Assembly (NCBI GenBank): GCA_020055645.1
Contig: CM034548.1
Coordinates: 19,282,001 to 19,346,000 of the forward strand
Direction of reading: 5' to 3'
DNA length: 64,000 bases
From: Tomocerus qinae
Lineage: Eukaryota; Arthropoda; Collembola; Entomobryomorpha; Tomoceridae
Below the pieces are notes generated by a model. The model was given only the letters and a program-made list of their open reading frames with translations, ran no database searches and was not told the DNA's origin. How positions within the stretch are numbered: position 1 is the stretch's first letter; each line of letters opens with the position of its first letter. Made by a program: the position numbers and the translations under genes. Shown here one piece after another: positions 19,412-30,100 of this stretch.

Positions 19412-19442
19412 GACATAATAAACAGAAACTGTTTATTATGTC
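19412..19442. repeat. Perfect 14-bp inverted repeat with 3-nt loop
   Basis: The arms are GACATAATAAACAG and its exact reverse complement CTGTTTATTATGTC, separated by AAA. No feature lies next to it that would make it a terminator or element end. Confidence 0.6.
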
Positions 19443-22400
19443 TTTGCACAAATTAAAGACTAAATATTGTATCTGAAGACTTTTCTAGCATTTCCTAATG
19501 AAGAGATAGTACACCTTGGATACTAATGGTAATACTACTGGACTTATATTCATACATATACAAGTGCATGTAATTAACTCCAAGAATGTTTAATATATTT
19601 TGGGACTGATTGACTGATCTCATCCGTCACATTTTGAACAATAATTGTCAAAATGTAGCTTATTCATGGCATTAAATGCATTAAATTTTCTAAATTCTGT
19701 GTACAGAAAATGCCATGGTTAGCCACCTCCAAAATTTATTTCGAAATAGGCTAAGGTATTTAATATTTTTGATAAAATGTTTGTAGTAACAAAATATAGT
19801 ACAGTGAGTTTCCAAGCCATGCTGGTCATAGTCTTAGTGCAGTGCTGAATTGCATTGGATAAATTTGATACATTTTTAACAGTTAGGCGTAGCGTGCAAG
19901 CAAAAGCAACAATCCTTGCTGCATGCATTAGTATTAAAAAGCATTATCCTCTCACATCCCTAAATATCACTTACTTTTACCTATTTACCTTACCTTATAT
20001 TCAAAAACCCTCATCATTCTCATCTAAACATTTTGGCATGCATTTTTCTCTGATACGACTATCATGATCACAATGTCACTTTAGATCAAGATATGGATTA
20101 CAGCGATAGACTGTAGACATAGTAAAGGGTACCTACATTAAAATATATGGCGCTGCAAAGTGCTAAATAGTAAAGGAATCTCAACATTTCAATGTCAGAT
20201 TTTAAATTCAGTCCTGTCCATTACAAACTGCTATCTGTTGTCAGTAAGTAAGTAATACTGTTTCGAAAATAGATAGGTAGTCTAAATTTTATAGAATAGC
20301 TTATCCTTGGGTTTGTCCATTCCACTTCCAGGACAACTCCCCATTGCAAAAACCTATCACTATAGTATATCTAGAATAATCATTATTCCAGTACATTCAA
20401 CTTTTATTTTCTGCGTTCATACACGAATTGCAAAAGATACTTGCCTGAATTTTATAATTACATGGAATGCATATGTTTCGTGGGAATATTTGGGAGGATG
20501 GTTTCAAGCATTATTTAGTTTGGAACAATAGATGATAGGAAGGGGCATGGTTGTCTTTGCAATAATTTCCCATTGTGGAATCTACATCATTTCTATCGTT
20601 TTACTTAATGCATTCCTGAAATCATGTGTGATACAAGTATGCATAAGAAATAATAAAATGCCTTCAAAAAAGAAAGAAACAAAGATGTACAACAAATATT
20701 TTACATGAAAATTATGGTTTTAATTACTAAACAGAAAAACTTTGTCTATATGAGTTTCCCAAATTTTAGAAACATCCAAAAGAATTGCATTTGACAAAAT
20801 ATCAGTTTTCTAAATCCCCATATAGATTCTACTATAAGCATACATTTAATTAAATGTGATTAATAGATAGTGGCAGTTCATTAATACAGTCCAAACTCCA
20901 AACTAAAAAATCTCCAAAGACTCATATCCCTGTGGGAGTGCGACATTAATGTTACAAACTACTAACGTCAAATAATGAAGTGTCAGTTTACATATGTAGT
21001 TGTTTTTTTAGTTAAATATTTGGATTATAATTAAAATTTGACCTACAATTAGTAATTAAATGCACATAAATCTATTAAATGATGGACATGGTACTAAATA
21101 TTAACATTTAATGGGCTTTACACAAAAGGTATGCAAATAAAATTCCATAAGAGAAATTAGAGACAGCTTCGGAATTCACAACTAACACTGAGTATTATAT
21201 ACTAAGTAGTACAATAAAAAACTATTTTGACAATACAGGGCTGCATAATGATAAGTTACTGCCATGAAAATCAAACTAAAATACTACTAATTAGCAATAA
21301 TCTTGAGATATTACTGCATATAGGAATTCAGTTGTCACTTTGGGTGTTAAAAAAATAACAATTATCAAGTACATACTTGGTAAACAGAGTCAGGTCAGGG
21401 TAACAATAGTGAACTATGGTATATTTAGTATGTTCATGATAATTAGCTCATTTTCATGGTATCTTAATCTACCTACAAAGAGAGAAATAATATATGTCTC
21501 TCTCAGAACAATATTACAATAGGGAACAATAGGAACTGTGCTGTTTTAATACTTTTAATTAAACAGATTCTATTCTAGACATATTTTGACAGAATATTAA
21601 GACAACCCTAGTAAAATTTTAATATTACCATAGAAAGTACCGGTACAACTTTCTAGCTTATGTATCTTATTATAATAGGATATTTTAATATTTAAACAGA
21701 ACAATAAGGTTAAAAAATTATTCTTAGACATTAATTTGAGTCAGTGCCTAATTTCATGTCCGGAATGCAAACGTCACTCCGACGCAACTCTATATTAGCA
21801 TGCAAACATTTAAATGGAAGCAACTTTCGCTGGTTAATGTATTATAGCTGACGTACTTCAAAAATCGTATCAATGACTTTTAGCATCAGAAAACAGGGAA
21901 CGGTAATATAAAGCGCAACAGATCCAAATCTTCGGGGTTTGGGTTTTAGATATAAAAGTTTTTATCAGCCAGAAAATGTATTAGTATTGCAAATAAATAA
22001 ATCAACCTTGCACAAATATGTATTAAATTAAACAGAAATAATGTTAAAAAGTGTCAGTGCTCGGTACTTAAGTATGTTTTAGATGGAATGAGAAGGCGAC
22101 CCATAACTGTAACTTAAAAAGTATGAGCAGTAATTTTCTCAAAGATACATTAGGTTACTCTACCTCCTTATTTTCTGCGTATGAGTCACCCTGAACAAGT
22201 ATTGCTTGCAAGTTGCAAATTGCAGTCGCAAATTGACTTAAATAGGTGCCTAGTGCCCATGCATAAAGAAAGAAGGCGGATGTAGAAAGAAGAAAAGACA
22301 TTTTTTGCCAAGCCTTAACTAAATTCAAAGCAATGAGTCATTACTGGCAGTCATAAATAACATTATTAGTGTTAAACTATGTCGTTAGTAGTCAGTACTC

Positions 22401-22915
22401 GGTACTCGGCTACTATACACAGAGATAAATCTTATTATGTATTTCCATTAGATAATAATATCAGTAAGCTATGCCCGATTGCATTGCTAGGTAGTACTTC
22501 TTATTCTCGATGTCTTGATTTCTTGATTTTTTGTTAAGTATGCATAATGCATACCAACGAAGAATTCCGCGACATAAAAAATGCAATGAATAAATAATTC
22601 AAAAACATATGCAAGAGGATTAAATATGTAGACGAAGCCAATTATTATGGATAAGTATAAACATGATGAGGACAGACAAATATTATATGCAACTATTAAT
22701 GTATCTGAATAATCTCATTTGACAGATATTCATGCATTGCATGAAGGATTCGTTATAATAAATTATAGTCCAACATACAGGTATCAACTGGATCTCACGG
22801 TTAAATAGCTTTAAAGATCATTAATTAAAAATAGGATCCTTATTTTCTTCATTTAAATCTTTCAAAACAGAATTTAAAGTTTTTTATCCAATGCCATCCT
22901 GTATTGTAGTATATG

Positions 22916-23525
22916 TGTTAGCGGCAATAAGTGAATTCAGGCATTAGGCCTAATGCCTAGGCATTAAGCTTAGTGCCTAAAAATGCCCGGCATTAGGCCT
23001 AAAGACTAGTCTTTAAGCTTAAAGCCTAGGCATTAAGACTAATGCCTGAATTTTGCTCGGCATTAGGCTTAATTCCTGGTCTTATTGCCTGATTTGGATG
23101 GAAATGAAAGTAAACAACAAAAACTTAAGTCTAATACACACTTTCGATGTGTATTCATGTAAAATCTTGATAGGTAATACTAGTAGAACATGAAAATGAT
23201 TGGAAAAAATAGTATAACATGCGAAAATCCAAATCTTTTAGTTAGACGAATATTGAGGAAATTAAATGGTTTTTATTGAAACCAGGTACAGAAAAGAAAG
23301 ATTCATCCTATTTCAATGTCAAGAATTTTAAAGTTGTTGAATTCAAAGATCATGTTACTGGTGAAGTGACTACTTTGTTATATAGCATGGACAATACAGA
23401 TATTTCTGCTACGGAAGATTTATATGACATTATAAGGCACACACACTTGTTAACGGTCACGGTAGAATGTATTAAGAAATTTTTGCATTAGGCCTAATGC
23501 CTGAATTCACTTATTGCCGCTAACA
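22916..23525. mobile_element. 610-bp non-autonomous DNA element with 41-bp perfect TIRs (Ginger/integrase-type candidate)
   Basis: The two ends (22916-22956 and 23485-23525) are perfect 41-bp inverted repeats that begin TGTTAGCGGC and end GCCGCTAACA, that is TG...CA termini as in integrase-type elements. The flanking 4-mers are TATG and TATA, a possible 4-bp duplication with one change. The left third is a run of head-to-tail palindromes built on AGGCATTAGGCCTAATGCCT. The right half holds a short frame (about 23246-23491). It contains EDLYDIIRHTHLL and, after a +1 shift, GHGRMY. This recalls the 'H...GHGGR' zinc-binding part of integrase-like proteins (Ginger and KRBA2-like families), recognised from memory. 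The TIR structure is certain; the family assignment is tentative. Confidence 0.8.
23246..23491 (+). pseudogene. Decayed integrase-like N-terminal fragment inside the 610-bp element
   Basis: The frame opens after a TAG and has no ATG near its start. It reads through DSSYFNVKNFKVVEFKDH, EVTTLLY and EDLYDIIRHTHLL, then loses the pattern. The expected GHG-R motif follows in another frame (GGT CAC GGT AGA), so a 1-nt shift is likely. It ends in the right terminal repeat. Only the piece around the putative zinc-binding histidines remains; the catalytic DDE core is absent. The resemblance to Ginger/KRBA2-type integrases is pattern recognition and not a database result. Confidence 0.35.
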
Positions 23526-25742
23526 TATACATATTATAGTAGATAATATAGGGATTGTATGTTGAATGTAGGTATACCAAAGTACCAACTAGTATGACAT
23601 AACTGGCAGTTGTTATTTATTTATTCAGTGTGAATTTGAGTATGTTAAAGTTATTTGAGGAAGAGTCTCGCAGAGGTTTTTTGCTCGTCATTGGGATTTT
23701 TATGTGCAGTTAAAGCATTTAATTAGTTTTTGCACCAATTCATTTGATATAAAGTAAAAAATGAGATCAATAGAGGAAAGTTGTTACATATAATTGCGCA
23801 AATAAATGCGTTTGTCTCACGATCACGATCAGCCAAGTCATTAGCTATTCATTATAATAATGTATTTACCTTTGGGAATTCTAATTACTACCTTTGTCTT
23901 GATGTAACTCGCACATAGTAATTTCCTAACCGGTAGCCTATAGTACGAATGTAAAAAGTTCTTGGTATTAAAAAGCAACGTATCTTAAGTGCATAGTGCA
24001 GTGAACATTGTAATAAGGTTTAAAGTATATGCACAGCATATACATACTCAGGATTCATTAAATAATCTGTGAATATGAATTAATTAGTAAGTGATGTAAA
24101 TAGAAACCTTGAGCTTTGTGTGTACAAGTAATTAAATTTTTAAAGTAAATAATAGTTTTACTGTGGTAATTTCAATGGCAAAGACGCTGTCATAAATTTT
24201 TGAGATAAATGCATTAGTCGCAAACTTGGAAGATTTACGTGGAACAATCTTGAAAAAAGCGCAAAAACCAAAATTAAATATAATTGAGAATCCAATGCCA
24301 TGTAATAAGTGTAACCTAAAATAAAATGTACAGTAAAGGTTAGTATTTATTGTATCAAGTGTGTTAGGAGTATTATTAGTTATTCTCGTACCTGAATGAT
24401 ACACGAACAAACTATACATGTACAAATTAGAGAAAAATGGTACAATCATGATTCTGCTGTTATATCATTATTTTATTTAGTTATAAGTGATACCGAGCTT
24501 GAGATCAGTGTTGGATTGCGATAAAACATAATTGTAGGGAAATCATTCGGCCAGTAGAACAATCAGCGATAAAGAGTGTGTTTAAGGAGCTGCTAAGATA
24601 ATGCATTAGACTCAAAATTCACCCACACCTAAGCATCATGGAATCTCTAAAGAACATAGTAAGGTAATCTTAAGGGAAGGGGCAATAAATAACTACGAAT
24701 TCATACGTATGTATGACAAATTATTTAAATCCAAGATTAAGCAAGGAAATAAATGGATAAAAAGGAATTAAAAAAGAGTAGTGCCAAGGTAAAAATGATA
24801 GTAACAATATAGGTAGTGGTAGTACGAGTTGAAAAACTACAAGACACTAAGAATCCATCCAACCATCTCATCTCTATCCATCCCATGCTATCTATTATGT
24901 AGTATTATTGGTCATATTCGATACTAAGTGTAAAGTCTACATATTATTATTATAATTGTTATAATTGTACTTAAATGTTTTAGCACATATTTTTCTTTAT
25001 AGTTTATCCTACTAATTCCTACTCTAAACGTCTAAACTCCATAATAATCACTACTATGTGTTTTAGTATAAAGTCTAGCTCACTTTTCTATGGTGATAGG
25101 TACCCATTATCTTTACAAACGTTAGTAGGATATAAGAATTCAAATGAAGCTAGATGCAGCTACAGTGATGTCGATTCATGACGCTCCCTCTATGGTTATC
25201 TCCATATGGAAGAGAATTTGATAAAAGCACAAAGCCTTGCACGATATCACGGGAACGTATGGCACATTTTGAAATCAACGTTGCCAGCGTAAAAACTAAA
25301 GTTTGATTCGACGGTTTATGCGAAGGAATAGTAGAAAATATAATGGCTGCAACCAAGTGTCTTCGGTTTAGCGTTCACTCAAAAGCCAACAATAAGTGAA
25401 CTTGTGTGCATAGTAGTAGTTTACACACAGCTGTGTAATGTAATGCAATGTACGTATCTATCACTTGGGCTATACACTTATCCGCTACTACTACACTACT
25501 CAGCACTGTCAGTACTATTGTCGACCAAACCTATATAATCATATATTTATCTCCTATTTCTACTAAGCTATACTCATTATTAGTAGCCACCTACTCTGAC
25601 TCAATGCACTCCTTACTTAATACTGTATAGCCCCAAATAGAGGTGGGACCAAAATGAGAATTTACATGTGCATAAAATTCTAAATCCACTATTCAGTCCT
25701 TAATATTTTAGCTATAAATTTTAACGCTGTTACCGTTGCCTG
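23526..25742. other. Gene-poor AT-rich DNA
   Basis: No supportable gene. The longest open frame (24449-24132, - strand, 105 codons) has no recognisable family; its hydrophobic residues could be a by-product of AT richness. Nothing else stands out apart from many short TA-rich runs. Confidence 0.4.
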
Positions 25743-25842
25743 GAAGTTTCCAAATGTTCCAATAGATCAGCCAATGGCAGTGAGAGGTGGGCGGAGGAAA
25801 TTTGTATATAAATGGTTGCATTTTGGCCATTTTCCTTCAGTT
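25743..25842 (+). promoter_or_regulatory. Promoter-like block: HSE-like pair, CCAAT boxes, TATA box and initiator
   Basis: Within 100 bp and in the canonical order on the + strand: GAAGTTTC (25743-25750), an inverted nGAAn pair as in heat-shock elements, with a further TTC at 25757. CCAAT follows at 25759 and 25771, then a G-rich GAGGTGGGCGGAGG, TATATAAA (25805-25812), and TCAGTT (25837-25842) whose A is 34 bp after the start of the TATA box. Local GC content is clearly above that of the neighbourhood. Each element alone is common by chance; the ordering and spacing give the call its weight. Confidence 0.45.
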
Positions 25843-26046
25843 GTCGCTTGACTTCTCCCTGGTAGTCTCGTCCCGTTACCTTGTACAATCTCTCTGAGTT
25901 CTCCTTTTACGGAGTTCTATCTTAAAGAGACTTTCTTATTACACCATCCTTGCATATATTGCATATATTCATCTGTAGTCAGTTGCCGTAGCAAGGGAAT
26001 TCCGGAGAACCGTGTCAAAATATTATATGATGGGCTTGTAGGACAA
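25839..26046 (+). ncRNA. Candidate non-coding first exon driven by the promoter-like block
   Basis: If transcription starts at the initiator A (25839), the transcript runs through about 190 nt without an ATG. It then meets a tiny ATGATG frame ending in TAG, and a possible donor AAC|GTAAGG at 26046/26047. The sequence contains a small hairpin (GAGTTCTCC...GGAGTTC). It could be a 5' UTR exon of a distant gene (slingshot begins 18 kb downstream on this strand) or the start of a long non-coding RNA. Nothing in the sequence decides between these. Confidence 0.25.
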
Positions 26047-26791
26047 CGTAAGGGACTTCCCGCTATATGGAAGACCTCAATTGTCCGCCTCTAAATATCT
26101 CCAACCGTCACACTCAAACAATTGACATTTGAGTCGTAATTTATTAGTACACCGAGAAAATGGTAGAAACACAGACAGACAGACATACCGAAAAACCCCT
26201 TCTTCCATACAGTAATCGTTTCCGATTCCTGGATAATTCAAGTGGCAAATTCAAATATACCTTTACGAGTACTTGTAACCAGGAATATGGCGATGAAATA
26301 GACGTAGAACATTCATACTTACCATTGCACTAGATTACTTGCAAAATATAATGATAAATGAGACTGAGATTTCTCATAAAACCCCAGTCATACGAAATTC
26401 AATTATTCGATTAATGAAATAAATGATTCTAATAAGGCTGAACATTATGTGTGAACAAATTTTTAAATATATGCATTCATCAGAAAGAAATGACTCTAAT
26501 ATTGTAACAAAGGAAATAAATTTAATAAAATAAATTTATAAACCATAGTATAAATGGATTAGAGTACTGAAATTAGTTAGCGTTCAATTTTGAACAATTT
26601 CTGGTTTTAGCCAACCGGTAGACCATTTTAGCTGGCAAAAAAGTTTAATAGCTAAGTCTGAGTCTAATCGCCTACGTCTCAATCCACAGCCAAAGTCAGC
26701 TAATTTAAGATTTGCTATTCTTTGGTTTTCTAAGTGGAAGATAGCATTGTGCCTAACATGTACAGAGTAGTTCAGATGTTTGTTAAATATA
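26047..26791. other. Non-coding spacer
   Basis: No gene or clear repeat. It includes a short CAGA tandem (CAGACAGACAGACA near 26173). Confidence 0.4.
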
Positions 26792-26793
26792 TA

Positions 26794-27159
26794 TGTTCAC
26801 GTGGTCTACGCTCTATAGTTCCTGAACGGAGACAAATACGGAAATGTGAAGGCCACCATTAGAAAGAGGACAATATTTCCAATCGAATAGAGTATAATAA
26901 GTATTTTATCGGTCCCGGTTGCTTGAATCACAAGAGGTTCAAAAAATGAGTAAATCACACAATCGTTACCAAGAGCCTAAATTTTACATGGAGTAAATTT
27001 TGTAAACTTTTGTTGCGCCTCGAAGTAGGCCTAAACTGGAACTAAAAAATAGTTATTATACTCAGTTCGATTGGAAATTTTGTCCTCTTTCCAATGGCGG
27101 CCACCTCAATTCCGTAGCAGCCTTCGTTCAGGTTCAGGAGAGCGTAGACCACGTAAACA
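26794..27159. mobile_element. 366-bp fold-back MITE with about 95-bp inverted repeats
   Basis: The left end starts TGTTCACGTGGTCTACGCTC and the right end is its complement with small changes (...GAGCGTAGACCACGTAAACA). The match continues inward for roughly 95 bp with scattered differences and indels; both arms contain AAAGAGGACAA and TTTCCAATCGA or their complements. Each end is flanked by TA (26792-26793 and 27160-27161). The central 180 bp has no coding capacity. The TA duplication fits a Tc1/mariner-type origin, but the terminal sequence differs from the 8401-8878 element, so it is a separate family. Confidence 0.75.
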
Positions 27160-27161
27160 TA

Positions 27162-30100
27162 CATCTGGATTGGGGTGTATATGTAACAAAAATGATTGGG
27201 ATGAGTTTTAATGGTTAGATTATGGAGGAAATCCGAGCTCTATGGGATAATGTTTAGCTTGGCGTATAGGTACATTGGCAGTAATACATGATATCATAAT
27301 GTAGATATGAGTATATGAGATGCATTTATGTGCCCTATGTAGTAATCCACGAAGTGGCGAGTAGTTGTATGTATGTATATCTGGTATAGCTTCACAAGAT
27401 GGTTTGTTACGCAGTATATGGCATATTGCCTCGGAGAGTATATGTAATAGTGTACTATTTTGGACTATGTAATGTTAATGTACCTAGGTAGACAACACTA
27501 ACATTAAAGATACAATACAAACATGTTCTTGTGTACTGAATTGAATTGAAGTCAAGAATTAAAGTAAATGGTAAAGAGTATAGAGTACATTCACGCTCAC
27601 GTTCCTTTAACAAAGTATTGGCAAATAGCAAGTTGATTTGTGATGTGAGTTAGTTGAGTATTCTGCATTTCATTGGATTACGTTACGTTACATTGCATTA
27701 CAATTTACATTCCCTTACTTGAGTTAAAGTTACTCTGAATTGCCATAATATAATAGTTAGCAGATAATAATCATGGCAATGGCACTAGTGGCTAAGGAGA
27801 AAGGTTTTACTTGAAATATCTAATGAAAGGTCCACTATTCGTCATCATCACCTTTTGAATTATCTTTTTAGAGGAAACCAAATCTAAAGCCAAATTGACA
27901 ACTTGCTCCTAAATTACTGAAATGGTAAAGTCTATGCAAAACAAGAAAATTAGCCTTTAGCTTGCCCTTTGTCAACTTGTCAAAGCAAACCAAAACTCAA
28001 ATCATGTTTGGTGTTTTGTTAAAGATTCTGTGCCCAAGTTGTTCTGTTCTACAAGGACTTGCCAATTGTCCCATTCAAGTGTTAAATGTGTCCCTCATGG
28101 GTTAGAATCACAATTATCTATTTAGTTCCCCAGGTTTTCTGAAGAAATTCTATGTGAATGTGAAAACGAATGGAAGCGCTAATGGGAAGCGACTCTGTGG
28201 TAAGAAAAGAATTATTTATCATTCCATTTAGACATTATTACTTATCTGAAGCGATTAAGGAAAATATTTGTTAATCCTCGCATTAAATTCAAACTTATTC
28301 TATATCTACATCTCAATGCTTATCTCTCCAACCAATTATCTCGAATACGTTGCCCAATTGTTTTCGCCATTCTAATATATGTAATAATGTCCTGTTTTTG
28401 TCCCGTTATCTAATAAAGTGAACGAGTGCAATTAAACAATAGTTACCTCAGGATTTATGCATCTCTAGCCAAAAACAAAACGTTAGAAGAGTTTTTGTGT
28501 ACATCTATGCAATCACCCTAATGTGATTTAATTACTCTTTTATTACGTAAAGGTTGGTGCCCTGTGTAGTCGTAAAAGTGTTGTCATCTCACGCTGTACG
28601 GTATTTTCCCTTTCGGTGCGAATTCTCCCAACTCCGCTATTTTTTATGACTGTGTAAACAAAAATTTCTTCCGTGTTGTTTATGCTTTAATAGTGTACAT
28701 AAACAAATTAGATCTACTATAAATGGCACATATTCTTTCAGTGCCAAGTTAACAACCTCTCTTTTCAGTTTATTTATAATTCGTGCATAAACTCAAAATC
28801 TCAACAAATATCATTTAATGACTTGTTATTATATTTATGTATACTTATTAGGAACATAAGTAGTTCATTGATTGGGTTTAGATTTGAACCCGAACGTTTA
28901 CAATCATTTGAACTCTATTTTCTTTTGTCTAAAATTGTTTTTACAATTTGTTTGATGGCTCTTTTATGTTACATTGTACACGTAATCTAAGTTAAAGTAC
29001 AATGCTCTGGCTGGCTGACTTAGTTTTTGTAAATCAATATAATTAGCTAATTAACTGCAACAAATTCTCAGAATTGTATTTTCATATTGTTTACAATGTC
29101 TATCAAAGGTCTAGCATTGTAATAGTAATAGTAATCGAAATGATAACTACATATTATGTATACTATGTTGGCAGTAGTAATATCCTACTCTAGTTATATT
29201 TTCCGTTTTACAAAAGTTACTTTTGCATATTTTAATCATGCTACAGTAGAAAATTGTGGCATAGAAACGATGACAATGCATGCTAAAAATACTTACAAGA
29301 TAAGACAAAATTATTACTTAACTGCGTACCCACCAAATGTTAACACGATTATAATGCATGATTTTAATAAGAATTTGTTAAAACGTTCAACAGCAATGTA
29401 ATTTTTAATAAGATGTTACACAGGATTGACATAACTAGTTTGAACACCACAAAATATCTATAGGTCCTTTAGAAACCATTATTGGCTATATAAATGGTTA
29501 AATATAGTCATTAATCAGTTGGGAGTTCATTAGAATATTGAATATAACATGTTAATATATTCTAACACGATTTTGCTTAAATTGATAAGCATATATCATT
29601 ATGATGAACTTATTTTTACTAATGCAAAACTCACTCTGAAACGTCAGAAAAGTTAATCTAATCAATATTTAAGACATAGAACATGTAAGTTCATGCTGTA
29701 CACTCCAAGACATTTGATTATTAATGAAATGGTACATATTTTATACAATATTGCGTAATATAATGTCTAAGAACTACATAATGCATAACATAACTTTAAT
29801 AAAGGCTGTCAGATCTGTCTTATAATAATTACAACGATGTCTTAAAGTTCGAAATACGAGTTAAGCATGAAGATGTCGTTAAATTGAAAGGAATTGATTA
29901 TACTCAAAGAATATAATAATATACAAGAGTGTCTATTGAATAATTATGACCTTCTTTTTTAGTTATGCTGAAGGTTAGCAGACATGCTTTTTAACAAAAC
30001 ATTGGAATAAAAACAGGTGTTATTTTTCAGTACGGTAGCTGACTATTTTTGAATGCAATTGAAATGCATCTTGTACATAATAGAGAAATGAGCAGTAGCT

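Larger units (their letters stand above)
17479..22915. other. ISWI upstream region and gene-poor DNA
   Basis: The first 80 bases are ISWI 5' UTR, with a plausible acceptor on the - strand (GACAG, near 17540). A candidate non-coding first exon on the - strand ends at 18420 with a strong donor, TTCAG|GTAAGT; the sequence to its right (about 18420-18600) is less AT-rich than its surroundings. Beyond that nothing coding is convincing: the open frames at 18877, 19855, 20307 and 21340 are AT-rich, some lack ATG starts, and none matches a family I know. A perfect 14-bp palindrome lies at 19412-19442. Confidence 0.4.

Noticed and set aside
24132..24449. 105-codon - strand frame as a membrane protein gene
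   Set aside because: No recognised family. Hydrophobic composition is expected from AT-rich codons, and no supporting exon structure was found.
25730..25990. Solo LTR starting TGTTACCG with TATA box
   Set aside because: No matching end with a 4-6 bp direct duplication was found on the two sides, and no primer-binding or polypurine tract lies nearby. Kept only as a promoter-like block.
29156..29401. 81-codon frame in the gene desert
   Set aside because: AT-driven amino-acid composition, no family signature, no splice context.
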